Assembly: GCF_012641475.1 (NCBI RefSeq)
Contig: NZ_JABAIL010000011.1
Coordinates: forward strand, 107,384 to 171,383
Origin: Flammeovirga agarivorans
GTDB lineage: Bacteria; Bacteroidota; Bacteroidia; Cytophagales; Flammeovirgaceae
Direction: 5' to 3'
DNA length: 64,000 bases
Shown one piece after another: positions 48,397 to 57,478 of this stretch; the first letter of the stretch is position 1, and each line of letters starts with the position of its first letter. A model generated the notes under the pieces. It searched no databases and had not been told where the DNA came from. It saw nothing but the letters and a program-made list of their open reading frames with translations. A program made the position numbers and the translations under genes.

Positions 48397-49689
48397 TTAA
48401 GGTATCAATTGAATACTTACAGCTCCTCCTCTAACAGAGAAAGAATTGTCGTAAAACTGATCTTCATGAGTGAGGTACAACATTGTCATATCATCACCAA
48501 CATTTCCATTATCTTTATAACCATAGTTTAAGTCAGAATTACTAGATTCTTTTCCATTATCAGTAGCGATAACCACTAAGAAAGGTCCTTCTTCACCATT
48601 ATGATCAATACTTGCTTTCGTATTATGAAATTGCAGGTTTTGTGTTTCTCCTGTACTAATTAACCCATCATAGGTAAGTACAGATAATTTAGCAGCAGCA
48701 TTTTTAGTATTGATTTGTCCATGCACATTTTTATTTTCATTATTGACTTGACGAACCCAAACTTCAGCACTTTTATCATCATCACCTCCGTATGCTACTT
48801 TTGTCCAGTCGCCTCCTTCTACGGTAGATTCTTTTTCATAACTTCCAGCAGGAGGGTTACCATGACTTGCAGAAAGGATTAAGAATTCGGTAGTACCCAC
48901 CACACTTTTGTCGATAATAATGTCTTGGTTTCCACTCATTCTAACGTAAGGAAGAATAGCCAATGAAAAGTCCTCCCAAACAATTTCTTTGGCTTTGGGT
49001 GCTTCTACCTCAATCATAACAGGTGCACTAGTAGTGTTGTTGTCCTTTTCATCTTTCATTTTTAGAACAATCTCATATGTTCCTGGCGTGAGATGGTCAA
49101 TGGTAAAATCATAAGGAGCTTCTTTATTGATATCATAGTAGTTTCCATCAATCCAAAGCCTTACACTTTTTATACCGTCACCATCCGAACTAGTAGAAGT
49201 GATATGAATAGGTTCCCCTTCCTCAAAAGTATCTCTATTAGAAATAGAATTGATAGTAATAGAACCAGGAGCATTGGCTTCAACGATTGTAATCGTAATC
49301 ACTTCACTATCGTGGTTTACTCCATCTGCTCCATTAGCTCTTACCATTAAGGTATGCTCACCTAAAGGCAATCCATCAACGGTAAATACATAAGGAGCTT
49401 CTTTGTCATAGCTATGGAACTCTCCATCAATCCACAATCTACAAGCAACAAGGTCGACATTTTCATCTGTCAATCCTTCCACTGTAAAAATGGAACCTTC
49501 AGAGATAGTGGATCCTTCAAGAGGAGTTTGTATCGCCACTACTTCACCCTCAGAAAGGGTATTTCTTGCTGAAGACGTCAATTCAAGACCTTCTTCCGTT
49601 GTAGTTTCAGGAAGAACATCTTTGGTACATGCTCCAAAAAGTACCATGTTTGAAATAAGTAATAATACTGATAGTTGTTTACATTTCAT
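48397..49689 (-). CDS. Surface lipoprotein with two Ig-like domains, putative glycan-binding
   Basis: 430 residues from the ATG at 49689 (two codons inside the longest frame). Lipobox LFGA-C (Cys21). Two ~90-residue Ig-like domains share the phrase RLWIDGxxxxxxKEAPYxFTxDxLxxG (near residues 85-110 and 175-200), a tandem duplication. The C-terminal ~190 residues form a separate beta-rich domain (SLAILPYVRMSGNQDIIID and on) without a known enzyme motif. By position opposite the GH71/99-like gene, across a region with two PUL operators, it likely binds the polysaccharide at the cell surface, as SusE/F-type proteins do. That role is inferred. Confidence 0.65.
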   Translation of the reverse strand: MKCKQLSVLLLISNMVLFGACTKDVLPETTTEEGLELTSSARNTLSEGEVVAIQTPLEGSTISEGSIFTVEGLTDENVDLVACRLWIDGEFHSYDKEAPYVFTVDGLPLGEHTLMVRANGADGVNHDSEVITITIVEANAPGSITINSISNRDTFEEGEPIHITSTSSDGDGIKSVRLWIDGNYYDINKEAPYDFTIDHLTPGTYEIVLKMKDEKDNNTTSAPVMIEVEAPKAKEIVWEDFSLAILPYVRMSGNQDIIIDKSVVGTTEFLILSASHGNPPAGSYEKESTVEGGDWTKVAYGGDDDKSAEVWVRQVNNENKNVHGQINTKNAAAKLSVLTYDGLISTGETQNLQFHNTKASIDHNGEEGPFLVVIATDNGKESSNSDLNYGYKDNGNVGDDMTMLYLTHEDQFYDNSFSVRGGAVSIQLIP

Positions 49690-49994
49690 TATCATGCTTG
49701 TTTAAATAAAAATTGTAAAAAGAGCTAGTTTGGATGTAAATGATGATTTTGAATCATGAATTACACCTGTTCTAGTGTTCGCTGGCTATGTTTTTAGAAT
49801 TGTAATTGGATTTTTTTGTTAGTAGAGTAGTGTCACTATGAAGTATCTTCTTGATTAAGTGCGTTTACCTTTTTCACACTAATTATTTGGTATTAATATC
49901 AAAAAGGAGTTAATCGATTTAACTAAAAGAGTTGTTCATTTCATTAACTAATTCAGGTGGTCGTTTAAATTTTGCATAAAAGTAGCATCGACCA

Positions 49995-50011
49995 TTAATT
50001 AAACGTTAATT
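49995..50011 (+). promoter_or_regulatory. Direct repeat TTAAT-N6-TTAAT (PUL operator)
   Basis: TTAATTAAACGTTAATT, exact 11-base period, 163 bases upstream of the GH71/99-like start. Confidence 0.6.
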
Positions 50012-50080
50012 GCCCAAAATTTCAGTAGACTTTATCGATCATTTTGAGGGGACAAAAATTTTATATTAACCAACTGGATA

Positions 50081-50097
50081 TTAATGTTCAATTAATC
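50081..50097 (+). promoter_or_regulatory. Direct repeat TTAATG-N5-TTAATC (PUL operator)
   Basis: TTAATGTTCAATTAATC, exact 11-base period, 76 bases upstream of the GH71/99-like start. Confidence 0.65.
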
Positions 50098-50173
50098 TAA
50101 TATTTGAGTACTTTTCTACTTTTACATTATCCACAAGGATAACTATTGAACGGATTATTAAGATTTGAGTGAA

Positions 50174-51433
50174 ATGAGATTACAAAAAATATATACAATA
50201 GGGTTGGTAGCATTTTTTAGCTTACTAATGTTATTGGCTTTTAAAAAGAAGAAAGAAAAAATTAATTATCCTTCCTATAAAGGATTAGTGATGTGTGGTT
50301 ATCAAGGTTGGTTTCGAACACCAGGCGATGGTGGTGCCCGAGGTTGGGTACATTACGGAACAAAAAGTTTCAATCCTGATAATGTAACGGTCGACTTATG
50401 GCCTGATATGTCTGAATATAAAAAGACATATTCAACAGATTTTTTAAACAAAGATGGTTCTCCTGCAACTGTATTTAGCTCTTTGGATGCATCTACTGTA
50501 GATCTTCATTTTAAATGGATGAAAGAGTATGGAATAGATGGTGTTTTTGTACAACGTTTTTATAACAACTCTAAAAAAGGTCCAAGAAGAAAAGAGGCAA
50601 CTCAGGTATTGAAAAATGCTTTTAAGGCTGCTAATAAGCACCAAAGAGCTATTGCAGTAATGTATGATCTATCTGGTTTAAAAAAAGAGGAAAGTTGCTA
50701 TGAAACGTTAGTAAGCGATTGGCAACGATTAATTGATGAATTAAAATTTAATAAAGGCGTCAATAAAGAAAATTACCTACACCATAATGGTAAACCTTTG
50801 ATCGCGATTTGGGGGGTTGGTTTTCAAGAAAGACCTTACACAGCAAAGAGTAGTGAAATTGAACGTTTTATGGATTTTGTAAAAAATGATCCCGAGTACG
50901 GTAATTTCTCTATTATGCTAGGCGTACCTACAAAGTTCAGAACCTTGGACGGTGATTGTGAGCCTGATAATTATGTACATGAAGTAATAAGAAAAGCTGA
51001 TATTGTTCAACCTTGGTTTGTAGGAAGATTTAGAATGCAGCATTTGGAAAACAAAGTTTACAAAACTCAGATTGCTAAAGATGTGGCATGGTGTCAGGAG
51101 AATGCTGTAGACTATGTTCCTACTATCTATCCTGGATTTAGCTGGTATAATTTAAAACGAATGAAAGGCGAGGTGGGAAAAGATAATTCATTGAATGCTA
51201 TACCAAGGTTAAAAGGCAAGTTCTTTAATAAACAGGTAGACTTGGCCATCGAGCATGGAGCCGAAATGTTATATGTGGCAATGTTTGATGAGATTGATGA
51301 AGGAACAGCTATTTTTAAAGCAACAAATACACCTCCAATTAATGGAACATTTTCTGATTACGAAGGGCTTCCATCTGATCACTATCTGAAGCTAACAGGT
51401 CAGGCAGGAGAAAGGTTAAAAAAGCAACAATAA
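50174..51433 (+). CDS. GH71/GH99-like glycoside hydrolase
   Basis: 419 residues from the ATG at 50174; the longer frame begins with TTG at 50165 and is not favoured. An N-terminal hydrophobic segment (IYTIGLVAFFSLLMLLAF) followed by lysines looks like a signal anchor. The body shows the Bacteroidota GH71/99-like pattern: LVMCGYQGWFRTPGDG, DLHFKWMKEYGIDGVFVQRF, and MFDEIDEGTAIFKATNTPP (late conserved acids). Such proteins are often annotated as xylosidase/arabinosidase, but the GH99 relation suggests alpha-mannosidic substrates. First of two genes with 17 bases to the T9SS protein downstream. Confidence 0.75.
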   Translation: MRLQKIYTIGLVAFFSLLMLLAFKKKKEKINYPSYKGLVMCGYQGWFRTPGDGGARGWVHYGTKSFNPDNVTVDLWPDMSEYKKTYSTDFLNKDGSPATVFSSLDASTVDLHFKWMKEYGIDGVFVQRFYNNSKKGPRRKEATQVLKNAFKAANKHQRAIAVMYDLSGLKKEESCYETLVSDWQRLIDELKFNKGVNKENYLHHNGKPLIAIWGVGFQERPYTAKSSEIERFMDFVKNDPEYGNFSIMLGVPTKFRTLDGDCEPDNYVHEVIRKADIVQPWFVGRFRMQHLENKVYKTQIAKDVAWCQENAVDYVPTIYPGFSWYNLKRMKGEVGKDNSLNAIPRLKGKFFNKQVDLAIEHGAEMLYVAMFDEIDEGTAIFKATNTPPINGTFSDYEGLPSDHYLKLTGQAGERLKKQQ

Positions 51434-51450
51434 CACTTAGCAGGCAATCC

Positions 51451-52701
51451 ATGAAAAAATTACTTTTATATGTACTCCTCTTTTGGAGTACCCAGACACT
51501 GTATGCTCAAAATGGAAATTACTATGTGGAATATGATGAAAACATAGTCGAAACTCCTGTGTATGAAAGTACATTATTGGAAGAGATGAGTGGAATTTGT
51601 GCCTCAAGAAGATATCCAGGACATTTTTGGGTGCACAATGATTCAGGAGATGATCCATTATTGTATTTAATTGATACACTTGGTAATGTCGTATCACATG
51701 GGCTAATCAACGATGTGAACAATAAAGATTGGGAAGATATTGTCGCTTTTGAAAAAGACGGAAAAAACTATCTGATGGTCGCGGCATTTGGTGACAATAA
51801 TACTAAAAGAACACAGTATCAATTGGTATTAATGGAAGAGCCAGAAGTTGATCTTGAATCCGATACTCAATGGAATCATGATATTATCAAGGAAATAAAA
51901 TATGCTTATAATGGAGGAGAGACTTCTTATAATCATGAATCTTTGGCCGTTGATTTACCGAACAATAGAATCTTTTTTGTAACCAAAAGAGGTAGTGCAA
52001 AGAATACGACTATTTATACAATCCCATTACTGATAGATGAAGATAATACCATTCATGAACCAGTAGAAATTGGAAGAGCAGATATTGATGCTGCTACTGG
52101 AATGGATATATCTTACGATAATCATAGAGCTATCATCATTAGTGTGGAAGATATGATTGAATATACCCGTAATGATGGTGAAACTTGGGAAGAAGCTTTT
52201 GCTAAAGAAGCAAAGAGAATAGTAAGACCAAGTACTGGAAGAACAGAAGCGGTTTGCTACGCTTTAAATGGACTTGATATCCATATCGTTAGAGAAGGAA
52301 CTAATCATCCAATGTTTATTGTAAGAGGGAAAAAGGTTGAAATTGAAGGTGAATCTCCAACAACACCGGAAGATCCCGATGAGGATGAAACGCCTAATGA
52401 TGGAGATCAAGACGATACTGATAACACTGATGACGACCAGGTTTTATCATCAGATGTTGAAGTACTCACTCAATTAAGTATCTACCCTGTTCCATCATCG
52501 GATCGATTGTTTATTCAAATGCGAGAAGGAACCATTACCGGTTATACTTTACATGGAATTAATGGAAAGTCTATCGGTACAAAATCTAAAATAGATCAAA
52601 AGAATATTTCAATAGATGTGTACAATATGGAGGCTGGTATTTATGTACTTACACTCACCACATCTTTGGGTATTTCAAAACATAAAATAGTGATTCAATA
52701 G
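51451..52701 (+). CDS. T9SS-secreted beta-propeller-like protein
   Basis: 416 residues. Signal peptide (ends TLYAQ). Residues ~25-290 look like propeller blades (HFWVHNDSGDDPLLYLIDTL, DWEDIVAFEKDGKNYLMVA, ESLAVDLPNNRIFFVTKRG). A low-complexity acidic linker rich in Asp, Glu, Pro and Thr spans ~295-330, and a type A T9SS sorting domain forms the end (LSIYPVPSSDRLFIQM to GISKHKIVIQ). The enzyme class, if any, is unknown. It is cotranscribed with the GH71/99-like gene, so it probably acts on or binds the same extracellular glycan. Confidence 0.75.
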   Translation: MKKLLLYVLLFWSTQTLYAQNGNYYVEYDENIVETPVYESTLLEEMSGICASRRYPGHFWVHNDSGDDPLLYLIDTLGNVVSHGLINDVNNKDWEDIVAFEKDGKNYLMVAAFGDNNTKRTQYQLVLMEEPEVDLESDTQWNHDIIKEIKYAYNGGETSYNHESLAVDLPNNRIFFVTKRGSAKNTTIYTIPLLIDEDNTIHEPVEIGRADIDAATGMDISYDNHRAIIISVEDMIEYTRNDGETWEEAFAKEAKRIVRPSTGRTEAVCYALNGLDIHIVREGTNHPMFIVRGKKVEIEGESPTTPEDPDEDETPNDGDQDDTDNTDDDQVLSSDVEVLTQLSIYPVPSSDRLFIQMREGTITGYTLHGINGKSIGTKSKIDQKNISIDVYNMEAGIYVLTLTTSLGISKHKIVIQ

Positions 52702-52822
52702 TGAGTGTGACAAGTTTCAAAGACAAGCGAATGAAGATTAGTTTATAAAAGAACTAACAATAACAGACAATACGATTATTAATAGTGACTACTTTACTAT
52801 TCAACTTATATTTCTTGTAAAT

Positions 52823-52857
52823 CAGAGCTCTTATTTCGTAAGGGCTCTGTTTCTTTA
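52823..52857 (+). terminator. Terminator of the T9SS protein gene
   Basis: CAGAGCTCTTA pairs with TAAGGGCTCTG (one G-U pair) and is followed by TTTCTTTAT. Confidence 0.75.
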
Positions 52858-52964
52858 TAAGAACTGCAGATGTTAGAAAAGTATAATAATTCGATGGTTT
52901 ACTTAGGCAAAGGATGATTCATGAGGAACTTGTTTTCAATTCATCAAATATGAACACAGAAATA

Positions 52965-52981
52965 CATTAAAGTAGCATTAA
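52965..52981 (-). promoter_or_regulatory. Direct repeat TTAATG-N5-TTAATG, inverted orientation
   Basis: CATTAAAGTAGCATTAA on the plus strand, i.e. TTAATG-N5-TTAATG on the minus strand, with exact 11-base period. Lies 125 bases before the sulfatase ATG at 53106. Confidence 0.6.
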
Positions 52982-53022
52982 TGTCGAAAATATATCCATT
53001 AAGGCCATTTTTTAAGTCTTCA

Positions 53023-53039
53023 TTAATTTGATTTTAATG
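53023..53039 (+). promoter_or_regulatory. Direct repeat TTAATT-N5-TTAATG (PUL operator)
   Basis: TTAATTTGATTTTAATG, exact 11-base period, 66 bases upstream of the 53106 start. Confidence 0.6.
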
Positions 53040-53105
53040 AATTATTTGCCTTCGAAAATGATATTGTGAAAGCTTTTAAGCTAGATTCAAAATCTTATAT
53101 AAAGT

Positions 53106-54593
53106 ATGAAAAATCTTTTATTACTATTACTTGCATTAAGTTACTGTTCCATCGTAGTAGCTGGCGATAAAAAGAAACCAAAAAAAATGAACGTTCTTTT
53201 TATCTCTGTAGATGATTTAAATATTCACTTACCATCCTTTGGGTATACCAGTGTAAGTGCTCCCAATATTGAGAAGTTAAAAGATCAAGGTGTATTGTTT
53301 CAACAAGCCTATTGCCAATATCCAGTTTGTGGTCCATCAAGAGCTTCTTTCTTGACAAGTATGTATCCTCCTCAAACTAAAATTTTTTCAAACGGACCTC
53401 ATGTTACGGATACCAGACCGGATGCGGTAAGTATTGGTAAAGTTTTCCAAGAAAATGGTTACTGGGTAGCAAATACTGGTAAAGTATATCATCCGAATGC
53501 AGAAGATTTTGAGTGGGATGCCAAAAGAACATTAAAAATGGAGGACAATGATTTAGTACTTCATCTAAAAGGGAAGTTTGAAAAAGAATATGGCCCCATT
53601 GATAACGAAGAAAAAAGAAAAGCATGGGAAGTGATCAAGAAACAATATCAAGATGATGATCGCCAAGGAAAACATGCTTTGCCATTACCTATAAAAGATG
53701 GTATTCCTTTAGAGGATGACCTGAATTTAGCCACTTTCTCAGAGTGGATCGACGAGGCATCTTACGGAGATAAACCTTTCTTTATTGCTTATGGATTCCA
53801 TAAACCTCATGTGCAGTATACAGCACCACAGCGTTTTTTTGATATGTATCCGTTGGACAAAATACATCCAGAAAAAGTGCCAATTGATGACTGGAACAAT
53901 AAACCATTAATTGCTTCTTGGAAGAGATATGAGGCGTTTGAAGATATCTATTTTGGACTGTCATCTATGGAAGCTAGAAAGAGATATATGCAAGGGTACT
54001 ATGCTTGTATTTCATATATCGATGACATTCTTGGTCAGATGGTAAATAAGCTGAAAGAAAAAGATTTATGGGATAATACTATTATAGTATTCTTTAGTGA
54101 TCATGGCTACCATATGGGTAATCATTATCTATACGGTAAAGTGTCTTTATATGAAGAAAGTGCGAAATCACCACTAATCATTAGAGTGCCTGATAACAAG
54201 AATAATGGTACATCTGTAAAGAAAACGGTAGAGTTAATTGATGTCTACCCAACGGTAACGGAACTGATTGGACTGTCTAATCCAACGACTGTAGAAGGAA
54301 CAAGTTTAGTATCTCTATTGAAAAACCCTGAGGATAAAAATTTCCAAAAAGTTGCACTTACTTATGCAAAAAGAGGTAAATTAATGGGTAAGTCAATTAG
54401 AACAGATAGATATCGATACACACAGTGGGGAGAGGATGAAAACCAATCGGAATTGTATGACTACGAAATAGATCCAAAAGAATATATGAATAAAGTGAAT
54501 GATCCTGATTACACTGATGTTCTTAAACAAATGAGAAAGATCTATAAAGACAAGGTCACAGAGGCAAATATTATTGATATCAAAAGTAAATAA
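53106..54593 (+). CDS. S1-type sulfatase, iduronate-2-sulfatase-like (CGPSR), exported
   Basis: 495 residues. Signal peptide (ends VVAG). Metal site FISVDDLN, formylglycine motif CGPSR with Cys75, NTGKVYHPN and FFSDHGYHMGNHYLYGK. The VYHPN and GYHMGNH motifs are typical of the iduronate-2-sulfatase-like branch of S1 sulfatases, which often remove 2-O-sulfates from uronic acids or neighbouring sugars. It opens the right-hand operon with five more genes, behind two PUL operators. Branch assignment is by motif resemblance. Confidence 0.9.
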   Translation: MKNLLLLLLALSYCSIVVAGDKKKPKKMNVLFISVDDLNIHLPSFGYTSVSAPNIEKLKDQGVLFQQAYCQYPVCGPSRASFLTSMYPPQTKIFSNGPHVTDTRPDAVSIGKVFQENGYWVANTGKVYHPNAEDFEWDAKRTLKMEDNDLVLHLKGKFEKEYGPIDNEEKRKAWEVIKKQYQDDDRQGKHALPLPIKDGIPLEDDLNLATFSEWIDEASYGDKPFFIAYGFHKPHVQYTAPQRFFDMYPLDKIHPEKVPIDDWNNKPLIASWKRYEAFEDIYFGLSSMEARKRYMQGYYACISYIDDILGQMVNKLKEKDLWDNTIIVFFSDHGYHMGNHYLYGKVSLYEESAKSPLIIRVPDNKNNGTSVKKTVELIDVYPTVTELIGLSNPTTVEGTSLVSLLKNPEDKNFQKVALTYAKRGKLMGKSIRTDRYRYTQWGEDENQSELYDYEIDPKEYMNKVNDPDYTDVLKQMRKIYKDKVTEANIIDIKSK

Positions 54594-54605
54594 ACATAAC
54601 ATAAA

Positions 54606-55988
54606 ATGAACGATAAGAAATTAATAGTGAATTTATTCCTCCTCATTTTATTTGCAGGAATAAATATCACATCATCAGCACAAGATAAACCGAATGTCAT
54701 TTTCATTTTAGCAGATGACTTAGGATATGGTGATCTTCCAAAATATGGACACCCCTATACAAAAACACCTCATTTAGATAAGTTAGCTGATGAGGGAAAA
54801 CGTTTTACTCAAGGGTATATGTCAGGTTCTTGGTGTATGCCAGCTAGGGCGGCATTGATGACAAGTTTATTTCCATCAAGAGAATTTCTAACGACTTTTG
54901 TTATTGACGTTGAAAAACCATCCGTTACGAGTATTATGAGTGATGCAGGATATAAGACTGCTCATATTGGTAAATGGCATATTGGAGATAACAAAAGAGG
55001 AGAAAATGCTCCACCTCCTGCAGATTATGGTATTGATCTAAGTTTTACGACTCAGAGTACTGGACCTGGTTTTACATCAAAAGATAAAAAGAAACCACAT
55101 TATAGAGAGCATACAACGACGCACTATATTGACATGGCGATTGACTTTGCAAAAAGTCATAAAAAAGATCCATTCTTTATTAACCTTTGGTTGTATCCTA
55201 CACATTCTTACATCGATCCACTTCCAAAATACTTAGATCGCTTTAAGGACTTAGAAGTGAATATTGATGATTTTGAATCAGAATACCAAAGAGACTTTTT
55301 AAACTTTGTCAGTGAGACTCATGATATCAATGATGCAATGAGAGCTTATTGTGCAGATGTTTCTAACCTAGATGATGAAATTGGCCGTCTGTTAGCTGCA
55401 ATCGAAGAGATGGGGTTGGATGATAATACCATCATTATTTTCTCAAGTGATAATGGTCCGGGGCCGATCCTTAACAACATGAAAAAATTAAGAGAACGCT
55501 ATGCTAAAAAACCGACATTAGTCAATTCAGTAGGTTCAGCAGGTCCGTTTAGACAAAGAAAAGGCAGTATGTACGAAGGTGGAATCAGAGCACCTTGGAT
55601 CATTAAATGGCCGAAGAAGATTAAAGGAGGGACAACAGATGAAGAAACTATTTTTACTGGTGTAGACTTTTTACCAACAGTAGCAGGATTAACGGGTGTG
55701 GAAGTTCCTGAAATGCAATTAGACGGAGAAGATTTAAGTACTTCTGTCTTGGGAACACCTCAGAAAAGAAATAAAATCCAATATTGGAGTGATAAGCCCA
55801 ATTGGCAAGTGCTAAGAGATGGTAAATGGAAAGCACATCTTCATTTAAACAAAATCACTTTATATGATTTAGAAGCAGATTTGGGAGAAACAACTGATGT
55901 TGCTTCAGAGCATCCCGAGTTAGTCAGCAAATATGGAAAACTGCTTAGAGCATGGAAAAAAGAAATCCATAAGAAACCAATACATTAA
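54606..55988 (+). CDS. S1-type arylsulfatase-like enzyme (CMPAR), exported
   Basis: 460 residues. Signal peptide (ends TSSAQ). Metal site LADDLGYGD, modification motif CMPAR with Cys77, GKWHIGD, second metal site SSDNGPGP and MYEGGIRAPWIIKWP. It starts 12 bases after the previous sulfatase. Similar in length and order of motifs to the next sulfatase (56087), a probable duplicated pair. Substrate sulfate position unknown. Confidence 0.9.
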   Translation: MNDKKLIVNLFLLILFAGINITSSAQDKPNVIFILADDLGYGDLPKYGHPYTKTPHLDKLADEGKRFTQGYMSGSWCMPARAALMTSLFPSREFLTTFVIDVEKPSVTSIMSDAGYKTAHIGKWHIGDNKRGENAPPPADYGIDLSFTTQSTGPGFTSKDKKKPHYREHTTTHYIDMAIDFAKSHKKDPFFINLWLYPTHSYIDPLPKYLDRFKDLEVNIDDFESEYQRDFLNFVSETHDINDAMRAYCADVSNLDDEIGRLLAAIEEMGLDDNTIIIFSSDNGPGPILNNMKKLRERYAKKPTLVNSVGSAGPFRQRKGSMYEGGIRAPWIIKWPKKIKGGTTDEETIFTGVDFLPTVAGLTGVEVPEMQLDGEDLSTSVLGTPQKRNKIQYWSDKPNWQVLRDGKWKAHLHLNKITLYDLEADLGETTDVASEHPELVSKYGKLLRAWKKEIHKKPIH

Positions 55989-55993
55989 TATTC

Positions 55994-56042
55994 AATACCC
56001 AATAGTAGCAATACTTCTGAAACTGCTATTGGGTATTCTTTT
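55994..56042 (+). terminator. Rho-independent terminator inside the sulfatase cluster
   Basis: AATACCCAATAGTAGCA pairs with TGCTATTGGGTATT and is followed by TTCTTTT. It implies at least partial termination before the 56087 gene, although no clear promoter or PUL operator is seen in the remaining 45 bases. Confidence 0.85.
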
Positions 56043-56086
56043 ATCCTAGAACTAACACCATTTTTCCTTTAAGACATATCATTGAA

Positions 56087-57478
56087 ATGAATTCAATCTA
56101 CAAGTATAAACTCAATATCTTGTTGGGGATACTTTGCCTTATTCTATCTCAGAAGGCAAGCTCAAAGGCATTAAATACTGAACAACCACCAAATGTTATA
56201 TTTATTTTTGCCGATGATTTAGGCTATGGTGATTTGGGTACCTATGGTCATCCATATATGAAAACACCTAATATTGATCGTTTGGCGAGTGAAGGAACAA
56301 AGTTTACTCGATTTTACGCAACGGGTGTTACATGTAGCCCTAGTAGAACTGGTTTTTTAACGAGTAAACACCCGGCCTCTTTCCAAAAGTATATGGCATT
56401 TCATGGCTTTTCGGGGAGAACTACAATCACAGAATTATTACACAATAACGGTTATTATGTAGGTCATATTGGTAAGTGGCATATTAGTGGTAATGAAAAC
56501 CCTCCAATAGGTACGTATGGGATGGATTATATTAAAATCATGGGAAATGCCGAAGACGATGATATTGGTAGGGATGATGATATTTTCACTGAAGCAGAAA
56601 AGTTTCTTGAGAAAAGAAGTAAATCAGATCAACCTTTTTATTTAAATGTTTGGGGACATATTTCACATTATGCAGTAGACCCTAGTGATCAATTTCCAAA
56701 AGAGTTTGAGGATGTAAAGTTAGATGCTAGTCGTTTTGATAAATACTATCAGAAGAAGCTAAAAAAATCAATTGAATTGAACCAAGATATTGATCAATCT
56801 TTTAGAAACTATTTGGGAGATGTTTACTCTTTAGATTTAGCAGTTGGTCGGTTATTAAAAAAGTTAGATGAACTAGGATTAGCTGATAACACCATTGTTG
56901 TTTTCTCAAGTGATCAAGGCCCTGCTCCTGTACGCATGAAACCAAAAAAAGACCCAAAATTAGTAGCAAATATGTTGGGATGGGCAGGAGGCCTAAGGGG
57001 AGGAAAACATGAGCAATTTGAAGGAGGTGTCCGTATTCCATTTATCATTCGATATCCAAATCATGTACCTGAAGGGAAAGTAAATACAACATCAGTGCTT
57101 TCTGGTTTAGATTGGTTGCCTTCATTATGTGCTATCACTAAAACACCCTATTCGGTAAATAAATTTGAAGGGAAGGATGTATCAAAGGTTTGGTTTGGCG
57201 AAGAATCCAATCCTGAACGCTATCTATATTGGAAGACAAATTCTCCTAACGGAAGTGTATCCGTTCTAAAAAATAACTGGAAGTTACATTACATCAAGAA
57301 GGAGCAAAAATATGTGCTTTATGATCTTGAAAAAGATAAAGGAGAAACGAAAGATATTTCTTTACAACATCCTGAGATCACTAAAGAATTAATAGATAAA
57401 GCGAAGCAATGGAATTCAACATTGCCAACATCATATATAAAAGGAGAAGGGAAGAAAAATAAAAGGAAAAGCAAATGA
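56087..57478 (+). CDS. S1-type arylsulfatase-like enzyme (CSPSR), exported
   Basis: 463 residues. Signal peptide (about residues 1-27). Metal site FADDLGYGDLG, formylglycine motif CSPSR with Cys83, GKWHISG, second metal site SSDQGPAP with EQFEGGVRIPFIIRYP. The C-terminal tail is strongly basic (GKKNKRKSK). Its stop overlaps the start of the FMN/FeS membrane protein (ATGA), so the sulfatase and the redox protein are translationally coupled, an unusual arrangement. Confidence 0.9.
   Translation: MNSIYKYKLNILLGILCLILSQKASSKALNTEQPPNVIFIFADDLGYGDLGTYGHPYMKTPNIDRLASEGTKFTRFYATGVTCSPSRTGFLTSKHPASFQKYMAFHGFSGRTTITELLHNNGYYVGHIGKWHISGNENPPIGTYGMDYIKIMGNAEDDDIGRDDDIFTEAEKFLEKRSKSDQPFYLNVWGHISHYAVDPSDQFPKEFEDVKLDASRFDKYYQKKLKKSIELNQDIDQSFRNYLGDVYSLDLAVGRLLKKLDELGLADNTIVVFSSDQGPAPVRMKPKKDPKLVANMLGWAGGLRGGKHEQFEGGVRIPFIIRYPNHVPEGKVNTTSVLSGLDWLPSLCAITKTPYSVNKFEGKDVSKVWFGEESNPERYLYWKTNSPNGSVSVLKNNWKLHYIKKEQKYVLYDLEKDKGETKDISLQHPEITKELIDKAKQWNSTLPTSYIKGEGKKNKRKSK

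Larger units (their letters stand above)
49690..50173. promoter_or_regulatory. Divergent PUL promoter region
   Basis: 484 bases without a gene between the Ig-like lipoprotein (-) and the GH71/99-like gene (+). It has two perfect 11-bp-period repeats (49995, 50081) and further isolated TTAAT sites. TCATTTTG (50039-50046) is a near -7 match between the two repeats. Confidence 0.65.
52702..53105. promoter_or_regulatory. Intergenic region with terminator and sulfatase promoter
   Basis: 404 bases without a gene. It contains the terminator at 52823-52857 and two PUL repeats (52965, minus orientation; 53023, plus orientation). The rest shows nothing recognisable. Confidence 0.65.

Noticed and set aside
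50165-50173. TTG start for the GH71/99-like gene
   Set aside because: An ATG three codons later (50174) is a better start and leaves the hydrophobic N-terminus intact.
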